Source: Dentipellis sp. KUC8613
Taxonomy: Eukaryota; Basidiomycota; Agaricomycetes; Russulales; Hericiaceae
Direction of reading: 5' to 3'
DNA: 64,000 nucleotides
Assembly (NCBI GenBank): GCA_002286715.1
Contig: NSJX01000053.1
Span: forward strand, 62,001-126,000
In this document: positions 10,007 through 22,077 of the stretch, piece after piece
How the letters are laid out: each line of letters begins with the position of its first letter
How positions within the stretch are numbered: position 1 is the first letter of the stretch
Program-made: the position numbers and the translations under genes
Notes under the pieces: generated by a model
Database searches by the model: none
What the model was told of the DNA's origin: nothing
The model's input: the letters and a program-made list of their open reading frames with translations, nothing else

Positions 10007-13000
10007 TTATGCACAAGCATACCCGACGTAAGCTCTGATAAGGTCATCAGTGACTTCGTAGTCCACGAGCGCTCCAGCAACGCTCCGCGCCTTCCGTACG
10101 TCCAGGGGTGGCATGGTCTCGTTCTGCACGAAGCCTTCAAAGAACTCCAACAAGCGTTTCGCCGGGTTGTCGCTAGGAGCCGCCTTCACTTTGTCCAGCC
10201 AGTTGCTTGCAGGGATTTTGTCCAGGGCACCCTCAGAGGGGAATTTAGAGATGACGTCTACGACCTTCGTCCAAGGAAGAGAGACGGAAGTCTCGAGATT
10301 GTAATAGGAGGTACTCCCGGGAGAAGGCGGTTCCGTGTGTACCATAGAGTCTAGGATTCGAGCAGCGATATTCACCGGCAGCCATCGCACGTTCTGACCG
10401 GACTTTAGCTCAGCAGGTAGACTGGAAACATCTTACGCACCGGAAGATCCTCTGGAACGACTCCCAGCAGAAGGCTTGACTTCATGAGAATTGGTATGAA
10501 TTCGGTCCTAGACCAAGCGCCTGTACCCTCCGCGCCTGCGAGCTGCCCGCTGCGCACGATTGTTGCCCGTAGTTCTGGACGCGCCTTGACCGCAGTCTCT
10601 ACTATCTTCTCCGCAACAAACTTCGAATAAGAGTAGCCTTGGTTGAGACATAAGTCCACATGTTCGACAGAAGCCTCAGGCGCTGGCTCCGGGCCAGGCC
10701 AATGGGCGACGACAGCTACAGATGAGACGAAGGTCAGGTGCGGAGGTGTCTGATGAGGCGAGGTTAATGCCAGGTCAACCAGGTTACGAACGCCGGCAAT
10801 ATGACCGCGAAGTGAATGCAGGATGAGATTGAAGTTCAGCAGCCATGCGATGTGCACGATATGCGTGACTTCGGACCTCAGCTGTAGGTGCGGCTTTGAT
10901 CAGTATAGAAAAATATTGACACGATAAGCACGCACCTGTTCGTAAGTGTCTCTATCCAATCCTAATCGAGTCTGTCCCAAGTTGACTTCGACAAATACAG
11001 CTCGTCCAGATTTGACGGCTCCATCTAGCTTGTCGAAATCGAGACCTCGGTCTGTGAACGAGGACTTGTGGCGTTGTTCGAGAGATGCCGAGTCACTGTG
11101 ACGATTGAGCAAGTAAATACGGCGGACATCTTTCTTGTCAAGAAGCTGAGACACGAAAAACGATCCCAGCGAACCCGTTGTGCCCGTGACAGCGTACACT
11201 TTGCCTTCGGGAGACTTCGAAGGCTGATGTCTAGGGAAGTCCTGAGTGTGCTCCTTGATGGCACGGTCGACGGCGGCCTTGACGTCCGAAAAGAATGACA
11301 ACGCATGGGACCCGTCTGCTTTCAGATGAGTCTGGAGATAAGAAGCTAAGGAAGCGATGGTCGGGAAGGAGTAGACTATGTTCCTCGGAACGTCTGCCGT
11401 TCGTTCTGATTTCTTGAGAGCAGTGATGACAGCCGAACGTATGCGTAAGGCCGACAGGGAGTCAAGGCCAACCGCAAACAGATCCTGTTCGTCTTCGACA
11501 GGATACCGCAGCACATTGGTTGTGACAGTCCGGAGATACTTGGTGATCCCCTCGGTGTCTTCAGTCGAAAATCCAGAAGGCGGTAGATCAGCCTCTTCGT
11601 ACCCACCCTCCTCGACTTCCTGATAAGCGACGTCTATGTCCTCTTTGTAAGTGAGGAGAGTCATCTTCGTCTTCACGGTCCCTTTATCGGTCACAGCGAA
11701 GGCTTTGTCAGGTCTTGCCACAAGAACAAGGGATCGGACCAGACGAGAGTGTTGAGGGACGACGGGATTGACATTTTGTGTGATATGAGGCCAGATACTA
11801 TCGAGATAGGCAGAGATATCCTCGGGAGTCTGAGGCAGAGGCTGGATGCTAGGCACGAGGATGACGCCGTTCATGAAACGTCCGGTTCCAAAAATGACGG
11901 CGTTTGCTATTAAAGGCGAACCGCACAGCAAGTTCACTGGATCGTGTGCATGAGAAACACCCTGACGAGCGATGGTGAGGCAACTTACCGAGCTGTTTAT
12001 TATCGGTCTTCTCTCCATTGCTAAGAACCGTCTACGGATATCGTCAATGCCTATGCCAGAAACGAAAGCCAGAGCTACAGACCACTTCGTCCCTCCTACC
12101 CATGTGTCTCCATAGATGGGATTTAGAGGGATCAGGGTGGCGTATCCACATGTCGTTGGTGGCATATCCTTCGGGATTGTCATGGTTGATCACTGCTGGA
12201 CGGTTTGTGGCAGGCTAGTAAAGGACAATGAGCGCGGAAGACTCCCAGAGTAGGGCGACCCGCACCACTATGATGAGTTCTTTCATAGCATCATCGCCGT
12301 CGATGGGCTTGAAGTACAACTCATATTGGTCGTTAAACTCGAAATAAGGCCAGTCTGAGACGTCCCATTCCGGTCTGAAAGAAAATGTAGAGACTGGACC
12401 AATTTCCGTCCTGTAACACAACGCGTTGAGCGGGGCGGGGTTTCCAAGTCATACGATGACGCACGTCCCAAACGCAGCCAATATACGAACTCCACTCTGA
12501 CGTAGATATTGGCCCACATCATGTCGGATAGGCCCACCTCCAAAGCCGACAACTCCAACTTGCTTCAGTACCTATACAACATTGATATTGTCAGTTATAG
12601 GCGGTTGAAACGGATGGTCGACATTGATGCGGCGGACCTCGATGTTCTCGTCGCGTTGGGGGCCATCGACTAGGTCCTCCAGAATGCTCGGTGGCAGAAG
12701 CGATTCTAAACTTGTCTTGTCAAGTAAGGCAAGGTGTCTCATGACCATTTCCAAAGAAGGTGGTTGGCGAGGCTCAACGAAGACATATCGGCTTCCCAGA
12801 CTGAGGATCGTCAATAGCGAAATGACTACGCCTATGGGCTTGCGAGTTCGCATCAAGTCAATTGGCGCGCTTGCATCAAGGTTATACAATAATAGACTTA
12901 CATGGAACAACGGCATCACAGTATAGTACGTTATGTCGATTGAATTGGGACGCCAGCGGTAAGCGGTGTAACAGTTAGTCAAGAGGAACTTGTGGGTCCA

Positions 13001-13764
13001 TGAAACGGTTTTAGGATGTCCTTCGCGTCAAAGTTAGTACGGTCGTAGTCGAGCGCTTGGAGGTTGGGCCGCACCTGTCGAGCCCGACGTATGCAGGACC
13101 ACCAGCTTTCGCTGGACTTCACGCTGCAGCTCGCTGTCCACGCCTTGTCCTGCATTGATGAACTTTTCCCACTGTAATATGACGTCCCCCTCTCCGTGAT
13201 AGTCTGATAAAAAGTCGTGCTCAGCCGTTCGAACGATATGGAAACTGGGCTCATTCAAGCTCTTGGCTAAAGGAGCAAAGTTGTCATCCACGATGAGGTG
13301 GATCGACTTCATGGAATGCATGAGATGAATCATGCCCTCCGGGGAGTTACGAGGGGATATAAGGAGAGGCTAGTCGTCCAACAGCACGCAGCACGTCAGA
13401 CAAGCGATAATAATAGCAGCAACACGTCACCTACAGTCCAGCGCAGCATCATAGTCGCCAGGAGCGAGACAAAATATCCGTATCCTGTCCTGACGAGGAG
13501 CCCTACCACGAATTCATCCTCCGCAAAGCTGCGCGGACCTCTGCCGACAGCTGCCACCAGTTCATCCGCACGATAGCGAACGTCTGCCAGAAGCTTCCGC
13601 CAAGTAAAGCCCTTCAGAGAGATGGGCTGCGGAGACGGATCGTCGAGGATGTAACCTGTCGCTCGGTCGGGGTTGAGCCTTGCCACTCGGAGTAGGTACT
13701 CAGGAAAGGGACTGATGGGATCCAGCGACGGTGGTACATATTGTGCAAGGGTTTGTTGTACCAT
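10007..13764 (-). CDS. Adenylate-forming reductase (NRPS-like, A-T-R domains)
   Basis: This stand-alone reductase activates a carboxylic acid with ATP, loads it on a phosphopantetheine arm and reduces it with NADPH to an aldehyde or alcohol. Start at 13764 (MVQQTLAQY). Domains in order: the adenylation domain, with the core motif VLHTSGSTG, then YYTVMPLFH, GGGPIRHDVGQYLRQSG and, across an intron near 12415-12470, FGTEIGPVS; the carrier (T) domain, with LFAVGLDSLSALRIRSA near 11.45 kb, whose Ser in LDSL is the attachment site; and the reductase domain, with GTTGSLGSFF (GxxGxxG NADP fold) and YSYSKFVAEKIV (YxxxK). The product of roughly 1,050-1,100 residues ends IRAYVGYACA. There are several short introns. 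The organisation matches basidiomycete aryl or L-alpha-aminoadipate-like reductases without condensation domain. The substrate is not predictable here. All catalytic landmarks appear intact. Confidence 0.9.
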
Positions 13765-15039
13765 CGTCGTGACGGATAGAGTAAAGTGGGTGGAGGTCGT
13801 GTTTGGGTGGGGGTGATGATTCCAATAGCTATCTCCCAGGTTATATGACGGCGGCGCGTCGACCAATCACCGAAAGAGGACTATGTGACCAGGTGATTCA
13901 CTAGGTGAGATGAACCTGTCCGTGTAAAGGGCAGTTCGTAAGGCTGTCAGAGTGGCGATGTCAGGATACGGGAATGCTGTAAGTTGAGGGTGAATATGGT
14001 GCCCATGTCCGAAGTTTCCAGACATCTTGACCGACGCAGTTCGCGCAGAACATTATCATGTGCTCACTATATTCACCGCGCATCCTGGGAACGGACGGAA
14101 TAGGGGTGGATGGGTGATGTTGATTTGCTTGGAAGACTGATCAGACGGTCGAGTTCTGATCGATTCTCTAACCTTCCCAAATCGCTGTATTGGAGTGCCT
14201 CACCAACGCACCAGCGTGCCATACATGGGCGCTGCTACCTAATCTTAGCCAAGCATCAGCAAGGGTCCCATTTCCAGCGACAGCGAAGACACGTTACTTT
14301 TGGGCATTTGCCAAAAACCTCGAAATGATATTGACCACGATACCGCCACATTCCGTGGGATGAATGACCCAGAGATTTTATTGGAGGTTAGATATGTCCT
14401 TCAAGTGAATAGCAGCCAGCTTCTTAGTAGATTCGTCCATCCTGGCGCAGGCACTTCGGAAGACCGATCACGGTTCACAACCGCGCTGCGCCAAGCATAC
14501 GTGCTTGCACAGTGTCTTGATTCTGCCCCTTTCAAAAAGGTAAGAGTAAAACAGACACACCATCTTTGGATTCATCCGAGTGGCCACGACATGTAAAGAA
14601 CCTGAACCAGCGTTTTTGGAGTAGAGTAGAATGGCGAAGTCGCAGTCGACGCGTCCGAGCTGCTGCTGTGTTTTAGAGTATTAACGACTTGACAAGCCAT
14701 AAATATGCATAAATGCATGAATTTTAAAAACTTGTAAATGTATAGGAAATTAAAAGGTAAGACCGCGCGACTAGGCAGAGGGGCTGACTAGACGAAACGC
14801 TGGGGTAGGAGCTCACAAGGGTCAAAAAAAAAATGCTTCGTCTCGAGAGGTATCTCACAACAATGGTAACGAGCGTCGGCGAAATATAGTCAAAATTATA
14901 CCCCCAGCCGGTTGGTGCTGGCATAAGCGGGAATACAGGAGGCCGAAGGGTGCAGGGAATACAAATAGGCTACAATAACGATAGGTATAGGTATCATCGA
15001 GTACATGCGCCCACATCGAGTCGTATGGGAGACCAAGTT
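13765..15039. other. Intergenic region, no supported gene
   Basis: This 1.27-kb stretch holds the promoter of the reductase gene and the 3' side of the 7TM gene. A + strand open stretch at about 14300-14596 contains a short helical-looking peptide, but it has no start context, no conserved motif and no partner exon, so I do not annotate it. AT-rich sequence at 14690-14760 may be a 3' processing region. Confidence 0.4.
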
Positions 15040-16403
15040 TTACACACCCCCATCCACCACTAGCTTACTATCCTCGACATAACTGTTCTTCTGTGACCCC
15101 GTCCGGAAGCTAGGTTCCCCGGGGAAGTGTTCCTCCGCCTCTGTCGTAATCTGGACAGCGACAGGATTTGGATATGTCCCCAGAGAAATCTCGGTTCTGC
15201 GGTCGGCCTGCGTACGGCGCATGTTGGAGAAGAACCGGGAGACTCGTCGACCATCGGAGCTTCGTTCGTGGGATGAAAGATCGCTTCGGTGGAACTTGAT
15301 TTGAAGAATGATTAAACAGAATATCGACGGCTGACAGAAATAGCGTTAGCGGGCTCTCGATATATGAGTCGGACAGAGGACATACAACGAGCGGTGTGAT
15401 GAGGTCAAGTGCAACATACTGTCCGTTAGACCCAGATAAATATGTCCCAAGGAATGCAAGGAGAGCGGCAGTGTAGATCGAACCCGTTTCTACGATGACA
15501 ACAAGCACAGGAAGGAGATTGCTGAAAGATGCTTGATAGTGACCCGATTTGTATATCTTGAAGCAGATCGCCGCTGCAGGAAAATATGGATACAGTCAAG
15601 ATAATATTCGGTTTTAAGTTGCGGGTCGGACGTACCGGTGCAATAGACGTTAGTACACATCATAAGAACAGCACCAGCCGTGATCCATCGCTTCGGTAGT
15701 GTGAATATTGTAGTTCCCGGGCTCAGTGTCGCCGCTGTGGCCAGTGATAGCGAGGCGGACACTGTCATGTAGGGAACTTGAGCGATGGCCCTAAGGATTC
15801 GGAAGCAATATTGCAACATACCGACACCACCAATCATCATGATCACCGGCGCAACGATGACTGGGAGTCTTCTTCCCCACACAACGAAGCAACGCCAAAC
15901 CTATGAATAGCTGACTGAGCATGCAAGTCCGTCCAGAAAAAAGGAACGCTAGTCACATTCACGGCGTCACCCAATGCTGTTTGAATGATGAAGCAAGAAT
16001 CCTTAACAATATAAAGGGCGTTCTTGAAGTTTTCGAAGTATACCGTTCCTCCCTTAGGGCTGCCCGCCAAGAAAAGGAACGCGTCTATCGCTCGAACAAA
16101 GGACACAATAATATGCTGTTGAATGTCGAATGAGTAGAAATGCTAACACGGGTGAGATTTTACCTACCACAGTCGCGACAATCATCATGGATGACAAGAC
16201 GGTCATCAGCCGAGTATCTGCCAGACCGCCCTCTGCCCGTACGCGAAACAAGACCATGACCGTTATACAGCACATAATGAGTGCGCCACCTGTACGGTAG
16301 GTGAGTTAACCGCTCAAGCCACGTACGAAAGGGATTACGTACCATACATAATACTCTCTAGATACAGAGAGATAAACTGGGCTTTATCCATGGAAATACC
16401 CAT
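15040..16403 (-). CDS. Seven-transmembrane integral membrane protein of a fungal family
   Basis: The start is the ATG at 16401-16403 (MGISMDKAQFISLYLES). About six exons join to a membrane protein with roughly seven hydrophobic segments. These include ALIMCCITVMVLFRV, TVLSSMMIVATV, VSFVRAIDAFLFLAG, LYIVKDSCFIIQTALGD, CFVVWGRRLPVIVAPVIMM, WITAGAVLMMC, VLVVIVETGSIYTAALLAF and LDLITPLVGIVFCLII. The order (an ALGD element, CxVVWG, then an ETGSIYTAALL-like segment, and a hydrophilic Thr/Glu-rich tail ending VEDSKLVVDGGV) is what I associate with a large, poorly characterised agaricomycete 7TM family. Ligand or transport activity is unknown. It lies on the same strand as the adenylate-forming reductase, 1.3 kb upstream of it. 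The membrane call is strong; the exact exon borders are not. Confidence 0.75.
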
Positions 16404-18140
16404 GTTTGCCAGCGAAACATGCGTCGAGCGCCCGGCGTGAAGGTGGTCAGGGAGCCTAGCAGCAGCACCAGCATAGCTGTGAGCGCAGGACTGTCTTATA
16501 TTCACACATACTGGATGCAGTATGATGGAGTGTCCATGATTTCCCGGTGCGGGGGCTTCGGAGACCACAGGACACCGTATGGAGCCACGAGATCCCGAAA
16601 AAGAAGGCCGATTCACTTTCCCAACATGGACGATGACAGAAGATTCCGCGTGGGTTGGGCATCAGAAGGACGTGCTTCTCTGGAGACACGCAGACCGTGG
16701 GATCCGCACGACCCTGCATTCTTGATTGCAGGTGATGTCTAACAAAGTAACGAACACTTACAAAGCGATGCGCGCTATCAAAATTTCGCCGTCAACCGTC
16801 GGTGTCGTTGTGTGGATGGGCCTACGCCAGCCGCGAACGGTCCGGGAGAGGCCAGTAGAGGTGTCTGTCTGCAGAACGCTGGTGGGAGCTCGTCTTAATA
16901 TAGTACATCGGACGGGGCGCGGAGGCCATGGGAGGCTATGGGAGGCATATCCTAAACCTGACACGATCTGCAGAAGTGCTCAAAACAACGCACGAGACTG
17001 AATTGTGGTCGTGATTAGCATCTCTTGGTTTGTGAAGCTCGCTTGCATTGAAGGTGTGAGCTCATCCGCGATGGTGCATGTAGCAGTACCCGATGGTCTT
17101 CGATGATGCATGATCGCGTAGGAAGGCGTCGAAGCATGTCAATGGAGGTCTTCGTTACGGCATTAGGCAACCCGCAAGTTTGAGATATATGGAGACTGGA
17201 ACATCGTTAGATTGTTTGCCCGTGCGCATGGGTTTCTAGTGCATGCGACTGAGTTGCACAGGGTATGTAGATAGAGACAGCGGGCACATGTAGCTCGTCG
17301 ACCCCGAAAGATGTGTACTGGATGGCTAGCGCGACTCCCGTCAGCGCAGAATGGTGCTGAACAAAGATTGATGCTTACTGCTGAACTGTTCGGAGGACTC
17401 GCTAATATTCTGTCTGCTCCGTTGGAGCCTCGGACCTATGACTATCGTGGGCTAGATTCAGACTTCAATGGAACCCTGAGGAAACTGCCGTGAACGCGCG
17501 CGAAAAGCTCTGGAAGCTTAGCCTGGAGATCAACGGTATACATACCTGTTACAAGTAAAATTAATCGTGTAAGCAGTGGCGAAGAGGCCCCCTTCTTGAA
17601 TAGATCCACTTGCGAGCGTTTTCGCCAGCGCGGAGACAAGTCCTCGAGCGGCTTGAGCGGCGCTGAAAGCGATTCGGTATTAGTCTCCGTAGCTGACCTC
17701 GATAAGGAAGATAGTCGTTCATTCGGTATGAGATAACCACTGCACTGCCAGATATGGTGTTTACGGGAATTTCCGAATTCCCCGGAAGGAATATCTTGGT
17801 TGAACTCCTTCCTTCCTCATCGAAGGCGCTCAAGAGCTTTGGATCAATCAGTTTCAAGCAGACTCGGAGCTGATAGCAAGGCTTGTTCTACGAGGACCCG
17901 GTAAGTGAACCTCTCACACTTCACAGCACTGACCGTTCAGCATTGACTGGTGCGATCCAGCCGGACAGTAATTCATCATTCTTTGACTCAGAGGCCTTGC
18001 AACCTGGAAGCTCTGCATAGTGCACATCCAGCTGTCATCTGCATACGAAAGGATGGTGCGTTACGATACTTATATGCGTCGTTCACATACTCATAAAGCT
18101 CGTTATATACGTTCGCAAGGTCTGTCGTACTGGGCATAGG
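16404..18140. other. Intergenic region, no supported gene
   Basis: This 1.74-kb region lies between the divergent 7TM gene and the PrpF gene. It must contain both promoters. Open frames on both strands here are short and lack conserved motifs. A short internal repeat (ccatgggaggctatgggagg) occurs near 16925-16945. The first coding exon of the PrpF gene may lie in its last 100 bp, because the main PrpF exon has no ATG in frame. Confidence 0.4.
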
Positions 18141-19382
18141 TTGTCTCTACGAAACCTGACACGCTGGCCGAAAACCGCAACGGTGCCTAGCTGTCAACGC
18201 AATAGGCTGCTCTCATCATTATCAGATGTTCTGAACCCTATCCCAGCTACGTTTCTCCGCGGAGGGACATCTAAAGGTGTCTTTTTGAACCGTGCCCATC
18301 TTCCTGGCGACCGCTCGCAATGGGACCGTATATTTCTCGGCATTATGGGGTCACCAGATCCCCACTACGGGCGCCAGTTGAACGGTATGGGTGGTGGTGT
18401 ATCCAGCTTGTCGAAAATATGTGTCGTAGGTGTCCCGTCGGACGTGCGGAGAGCCCAAGGCATCGACGTCGAGTACACCTTCGTGCAAGTTGGGATTCGC
18501 GACGGCGTCATTGATTACTCCGGGAACTGCGGCAATCTCTCCAGCATGATAGGAGCGTTCGCGGTCGATGAAGGTCTCTGCGATGCGCATATTATTGACG
18601 GCAATCCCTCCTTAGGAAAAGTCCGCACCTGGAACACGAACACTAGGAAGCTTGTGGACAACACATTTCCAGTAGCCAAAGTTACTGATCGCTTCCTCCC
18701 CGTTCTCGACCTACAACAAACATTTATTGCTGGTGTACCTGGAAAAGCCTCCCAGATCACTCTGGACTTCGTCCGTCCAGGTGGTGCCCGAACGGGCCGG
18801 TTATTGCCATCGGGGAATCCTACAGATGCCATCCCGTTGTCGAACGGAGAATCCATCAAGACTGTAGAAGCTTCTCTTGTTGATGCGACAAATCCTACCG
18901 TCTTCCTATCTTCGGATACACTCACAGACTTCCTCGATATACAAGCTGGCTCCGCCATCGACTTCGCACACGGACCCACACTGGACGCGCTGGAACGTAT
19001 CCGGCAGTCGGCAGCACAACGGATGGGACTGGAGCCAGCGCAAGCGCAGCCCAAAATCGCTGTACTCAGTCCACCTTCTCCCGGTGATAAAGACGCCGAT
19101 GTCGTCATCCGTGCCCTTTCGATGGGTGTCCTTCACAAGGCTGTCCCCATGACTGTCGGCCTGTGTCTGGGCGTCGCCGCACGCGTCAGGGGCACTGTCC
19201 CATGGAACATATTGGCCCGTCAGCGCGATGGCAGCGGGGATACGGGGGGCGAGTTTCTCAGGATAAGGCATCCAGGTGGTGTGGTCGAAGTGGGGGCCAA
19301 GCTAGAGGAGAATGGAAGCGTTCTGAGCGCGCAGGTCATACGGACCGGGCGGCGGCTGATGAAGGGCGCTGTTTGGTGGTGA
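18141..19382 (+). CDS. PrpF/AcnD-accessory family isomerase (tricarboxylate tautomerase-like)
   Basis: PrpF proteins have a diaminopimelate-epimerase-like fold. They isomerise double bonds in substrates such as methylaconitate or oxalomesaconate. The landmarks are PATFLRGGTSKGVFLN at the start of the fold, GSPDPHYGRQLNGMGGG, SSLSKICVVG, IDYSGNCGNLSSMIG (with the cysteine of the first active-site half) and SMGVLHKAVPMTVGLCLG near the end. The main exon encodes 413 uninterrupted codons, unlike the heavily split neighbours. No ATG opens it: the frame begins with TTG at 18141 just after an AG at 18138-18139. The true start is therefore probably in a short upstream exon, or the 5' end is annotated too far upstream. 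The N-terminal stretch (LRNLTRWPKTATV) could be a mitochondrial presequence. The substrate is unknown. Confidence 0.85.
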   Translation: MSLRNLTRWPKTATVPSCQRNRLLSSLSDVLNPIPATFLRGGTSKGVFLNRAHLPGDRSQWDRIFLGIMGSPDPHYGRQLNGMGGGVSSLSKICVVGVPSDVRRAQGIDVEYTFVQVGIRDGVIDYSGNCGNLSSMIGAFAVDEGLCDAHIIDGNPSLGKVRTWNTNTRKLVDNTFPVAKVTDRFLPVLDLQQTFIAGVPGKASQITLDFVRPGGARTGRLLPSGNPTDAIPLSNGESIKTVEASLVDATNPTVFLSSDTLTDFLDIQAGSAIDFAHGPTLDALERIRQSAAQRMGLEPAQAQPKIAVLSPPSPGDKDADVVIRALSMGVLHKAVPMTVGLCLGVAARVRGTVPWNILARQRDGSGDTGGEFLRIRHPGGVVEVGAKLEENGSVLSAQVIRTGRRLMKGAVWW

Positions 19383-19764
19383 GAAGTGGCGTTGGTTTGC
19401 AACGTTCGGGCAGAACTTTGTTGCTTGGGAAGGCTCCCTCCGGAACGTGTGCTGGAGTTAATGTTCTGTCATACCGTCTCACGAGAGCCTATAACGGACG
19501 CATTGCAGATGTGTCATTCTGGATCACTTGTAGTCCTATTAATTTATCGTTGTTGTAGGCTCAGATAAGCCCATTCTGTAGATGACATGACCATGCGTGA
19601 GGGGAAGACCATTGTGGTACGGAGATGACCGACCGCCACATTTCTCAGCCACCGACGCGTCTTCGACTCGTGAGCGCGTCACCGTGTCACCAATCCCGCA
19701 GGCGCACAACCTCCTGTAGGACATATCTCAACGATTCCTCAGTCAACGTTCCTCGAATTCTAAT
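19383..19764. promoter_or_regulatory. Intergenic region with POLD3 promoter
   Basis: These 382 bp lie between the PrpF stop and the start of the polymerase subunit gene. No repeat or RNA gene is visible. Confidence 0.4.
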
Positions 19765-21755
19765 ATGGCGTCGGAAACCAAGATCCTAGATTACTTGACA
19801 AAGAAGCTTGTGGTAGAGCAAACGCTGGTGCGTAGGCCGAGCGCGTAGGCTCCTCGCTCATACTGACAGCTGCTGGGTTTCGCGAACGCGCAGGTCACAT
19901 TTCGTTCACTTAGCCGTGATTTAGAGATCCACGTGAACAAGGCGAAGAAGTCTGTACATCTGACCCCAATTTCTACGCGCGAGAGTTGCTAAACGGCCGG
20001 TTGTAGTGAACTTGCGAAGTATCACGCCGACCACCAGTTCACTGAGGTGGCCTACGCGACCTATTGGATCTCTGGCGAGACAAATACGAAAGCCGATAAT
20101 GGCATGGATGTTGATGAGGATGAGGAGGGAGAGGAGGTGGCGGAGACCACTGTTATGCTGGTGGAGGAGTCCGATCTCGAAGGTAAGCCAACGCTTTGAC
20201 CCCTTGAGGCTTACTCGCTGAGGGTACTCGTATTCATAGAGGCAAAAGGGAACTTTATCAACATAAGCGCTATCTATGTCTACAGCTTATCACCGGCGCC
20301 GCTTCGAGTAAGCCCCACGAGTACTGTTGCACTCGACATCTTTTAATTCGACAACGGCAGGAATCAGCTCTCGTCTGCGAGCCAACGATACATCTTCGGA
20401 AAGTAGAAGCAGAGAAGGGTCAGCAGCTTGCAGAGCTCGTGGGAAGGATTAGTGGTCCCCATGTGAAGGTACGTCTCATCTCACTGGAACTTCCTCATCT
20501 ACAGCTTGCCGTTTCTGTAGCGACGATCCGGCCTGGGAAAGACGAAAACTCTGGGGCCCGCTGTAGCTTCCACGTCGAAGGCCAAGGCCCCACGACTCGC
20601 AAAGGCAGCGACCGTCAAGGATGTCAAGGACGAGAAGAAGGATGCTACGAAGGGTGAGGTAAAGCCGGATTCCAAGGAAGACAAACCAAAAACAAAAGCT
20701 ACGGGAAAGATCAACTTCGAAAAGGCGAAACCGAAGGAGAGCAAGGCCGAGGAAAAGAAACCGAAAGCTGTTCCAAAGCTGGCTGTTGCCGAGTCATCTA
20801 GCAAGGTCAATAATGCAGAGGACAAGAAAGAAGAGCCTAAGGTCTGTAGCACGTCATTCTCCTGACCTCGACTAGTCTGACACAGAACTGTCAAATAGCG
20901 CGGTATCAAACGCAAGAACACCGTCCGAGTCTCTGACTCCGAGTCTGAGGACAATGCCTCACCACCCTCACCAGCACCGCAAATCAAGTTCGGCCCCCCG
21001 AAGCGCAAGCCCACCGCACAGAAGGCTGCTGCCCAGCCTAAGAGGAATGTGATCGTGTCCGACAACGAAGACAGCGATGTGCCGGTCCGACCGAAGGCGA
21101 AAGGCAAAGCGAAAGCCGTCGTCGCGGACTCGGAGTCTGACAGCGAATTGAAGGCTATGATGGATCTTGATGATGGTACATCCACATACCATTCACTTTA
21201 TTGCATTCCATCTCCGCCCTAACGCATCCTTCATTGCAGACCAAGTCATCAAAGTCTCACGATCTGCATCGGAAGCCCGTCAACGCGAGCCAGACGAGGA
21301 TGTCGAAATGGAAGATGTCGAAGAGACTGAGCCAGAGCCGGTCATCAAACCCAAGGCGAAGAAGGCGACGAAGAAGAAAGTAGTGCCTGTCGGTAGTAAT
21401 GGGCTCAAGAAGAAGCGGGTGGTCAAGAGTCGACAGACGATGGACGACAAGGGCTATTTTGGTGAGTATCCCCTTCCCTTGGTGATCACTTAAAGTCTAA
21501 TCCGTCATTTCAGTTACTGAGGATTATTCATCGTACGAATCCGTCGATGAGGAGGAGCCTGAACCTGAACCTGTCAAAGCCAAAGGAAAACGGAAGTCGA
21601 CGGCTGCGGATAAGAAAGCTGAGAACGGCGAAGCCAAGGCAATTTCGAAGCCGCCGTCTGATGCTGCCGAGCCAAAACCGAAGCCGAAGAAAGCGGCTAA
21701 GTCAACAGGGCAGATGGACTTGAAGAGTTGGTTTGCGAAACCAGCAAAGAAGTAG
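19765..21755 (+). CDS. DNA polymerase delta subunit 3 (Cdc27/POLD3-like)
   Basis: This is the third subunit of DNA polymerase delta, which links the catalytic core to PCNA during lagging-strand replication and repair. The N-terminal region (MASETKILDYLTKKL, then VTFRSLSRDLEIHVNKAK, ELAKYHADHQFTEVAYATYWISG, INISAIYVYSLSP, SQRYIFGKVE) matches the winged-helix part of the family that binds the B subunit. The middle is very Lys/Glu/Ser-rich and disordered. The extreme C-terminus, GQMDLKSWFAKPAKK, is a PIP-box (QxxLxxWF type) in the usual position. About seven exons; the start at 19765-19767 precedes the conserved N-terminus directly. The assignment rests on the combination of N-terminal motif and terminal PIP-box. 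The acidic/basic middle is not informative. Confidence 0.88.
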
Positions 21756-22077
21756 CTTACACGTATTCGATTAATTTTTAGATATGCCTTTAATGTAGCA
21801 TCGAAACTATCGCGCAGAGTCTCTGAGATGACTTCAGTGACATCTTTATTCCCCGAAAGCAAAGTCTCGATCGGTGATCTTGACTGAAGGGGTGAAAAGG
21901 TGGTTCGAGTCTGTCATAGTCCGAAGCTATCGAAGAAAAGAGTCCGGCCAATTTGGAAAGCAAGGAACAATTTTCTTTGGATATCTGACCTCCTTTGTCA
22001 CGGTCTCGGTTACCCAGTAGTAGCACTGACAGCCGGTGGGGTCGACGAAGCTTGACAAGCAAAGAAGACAAAAAAAG
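21756..22077. other. Convergent intergenic region
   Basis: These 322 bp lie downstream of POLD3 and next to the tRNA gene. I see nothing beyond expected 3' untranslated sequence. A run of T on the minus strand (aaaaaa at 22071-22076) gives the tRNA gene its terminator. Confidence 0.45.

Noticed and set aside
14300..14596. Possible small + strand gene with a helical-looking peptide
   Set aside because: No good start context, no recognisable motif and no joined exons; too weak to annotate.
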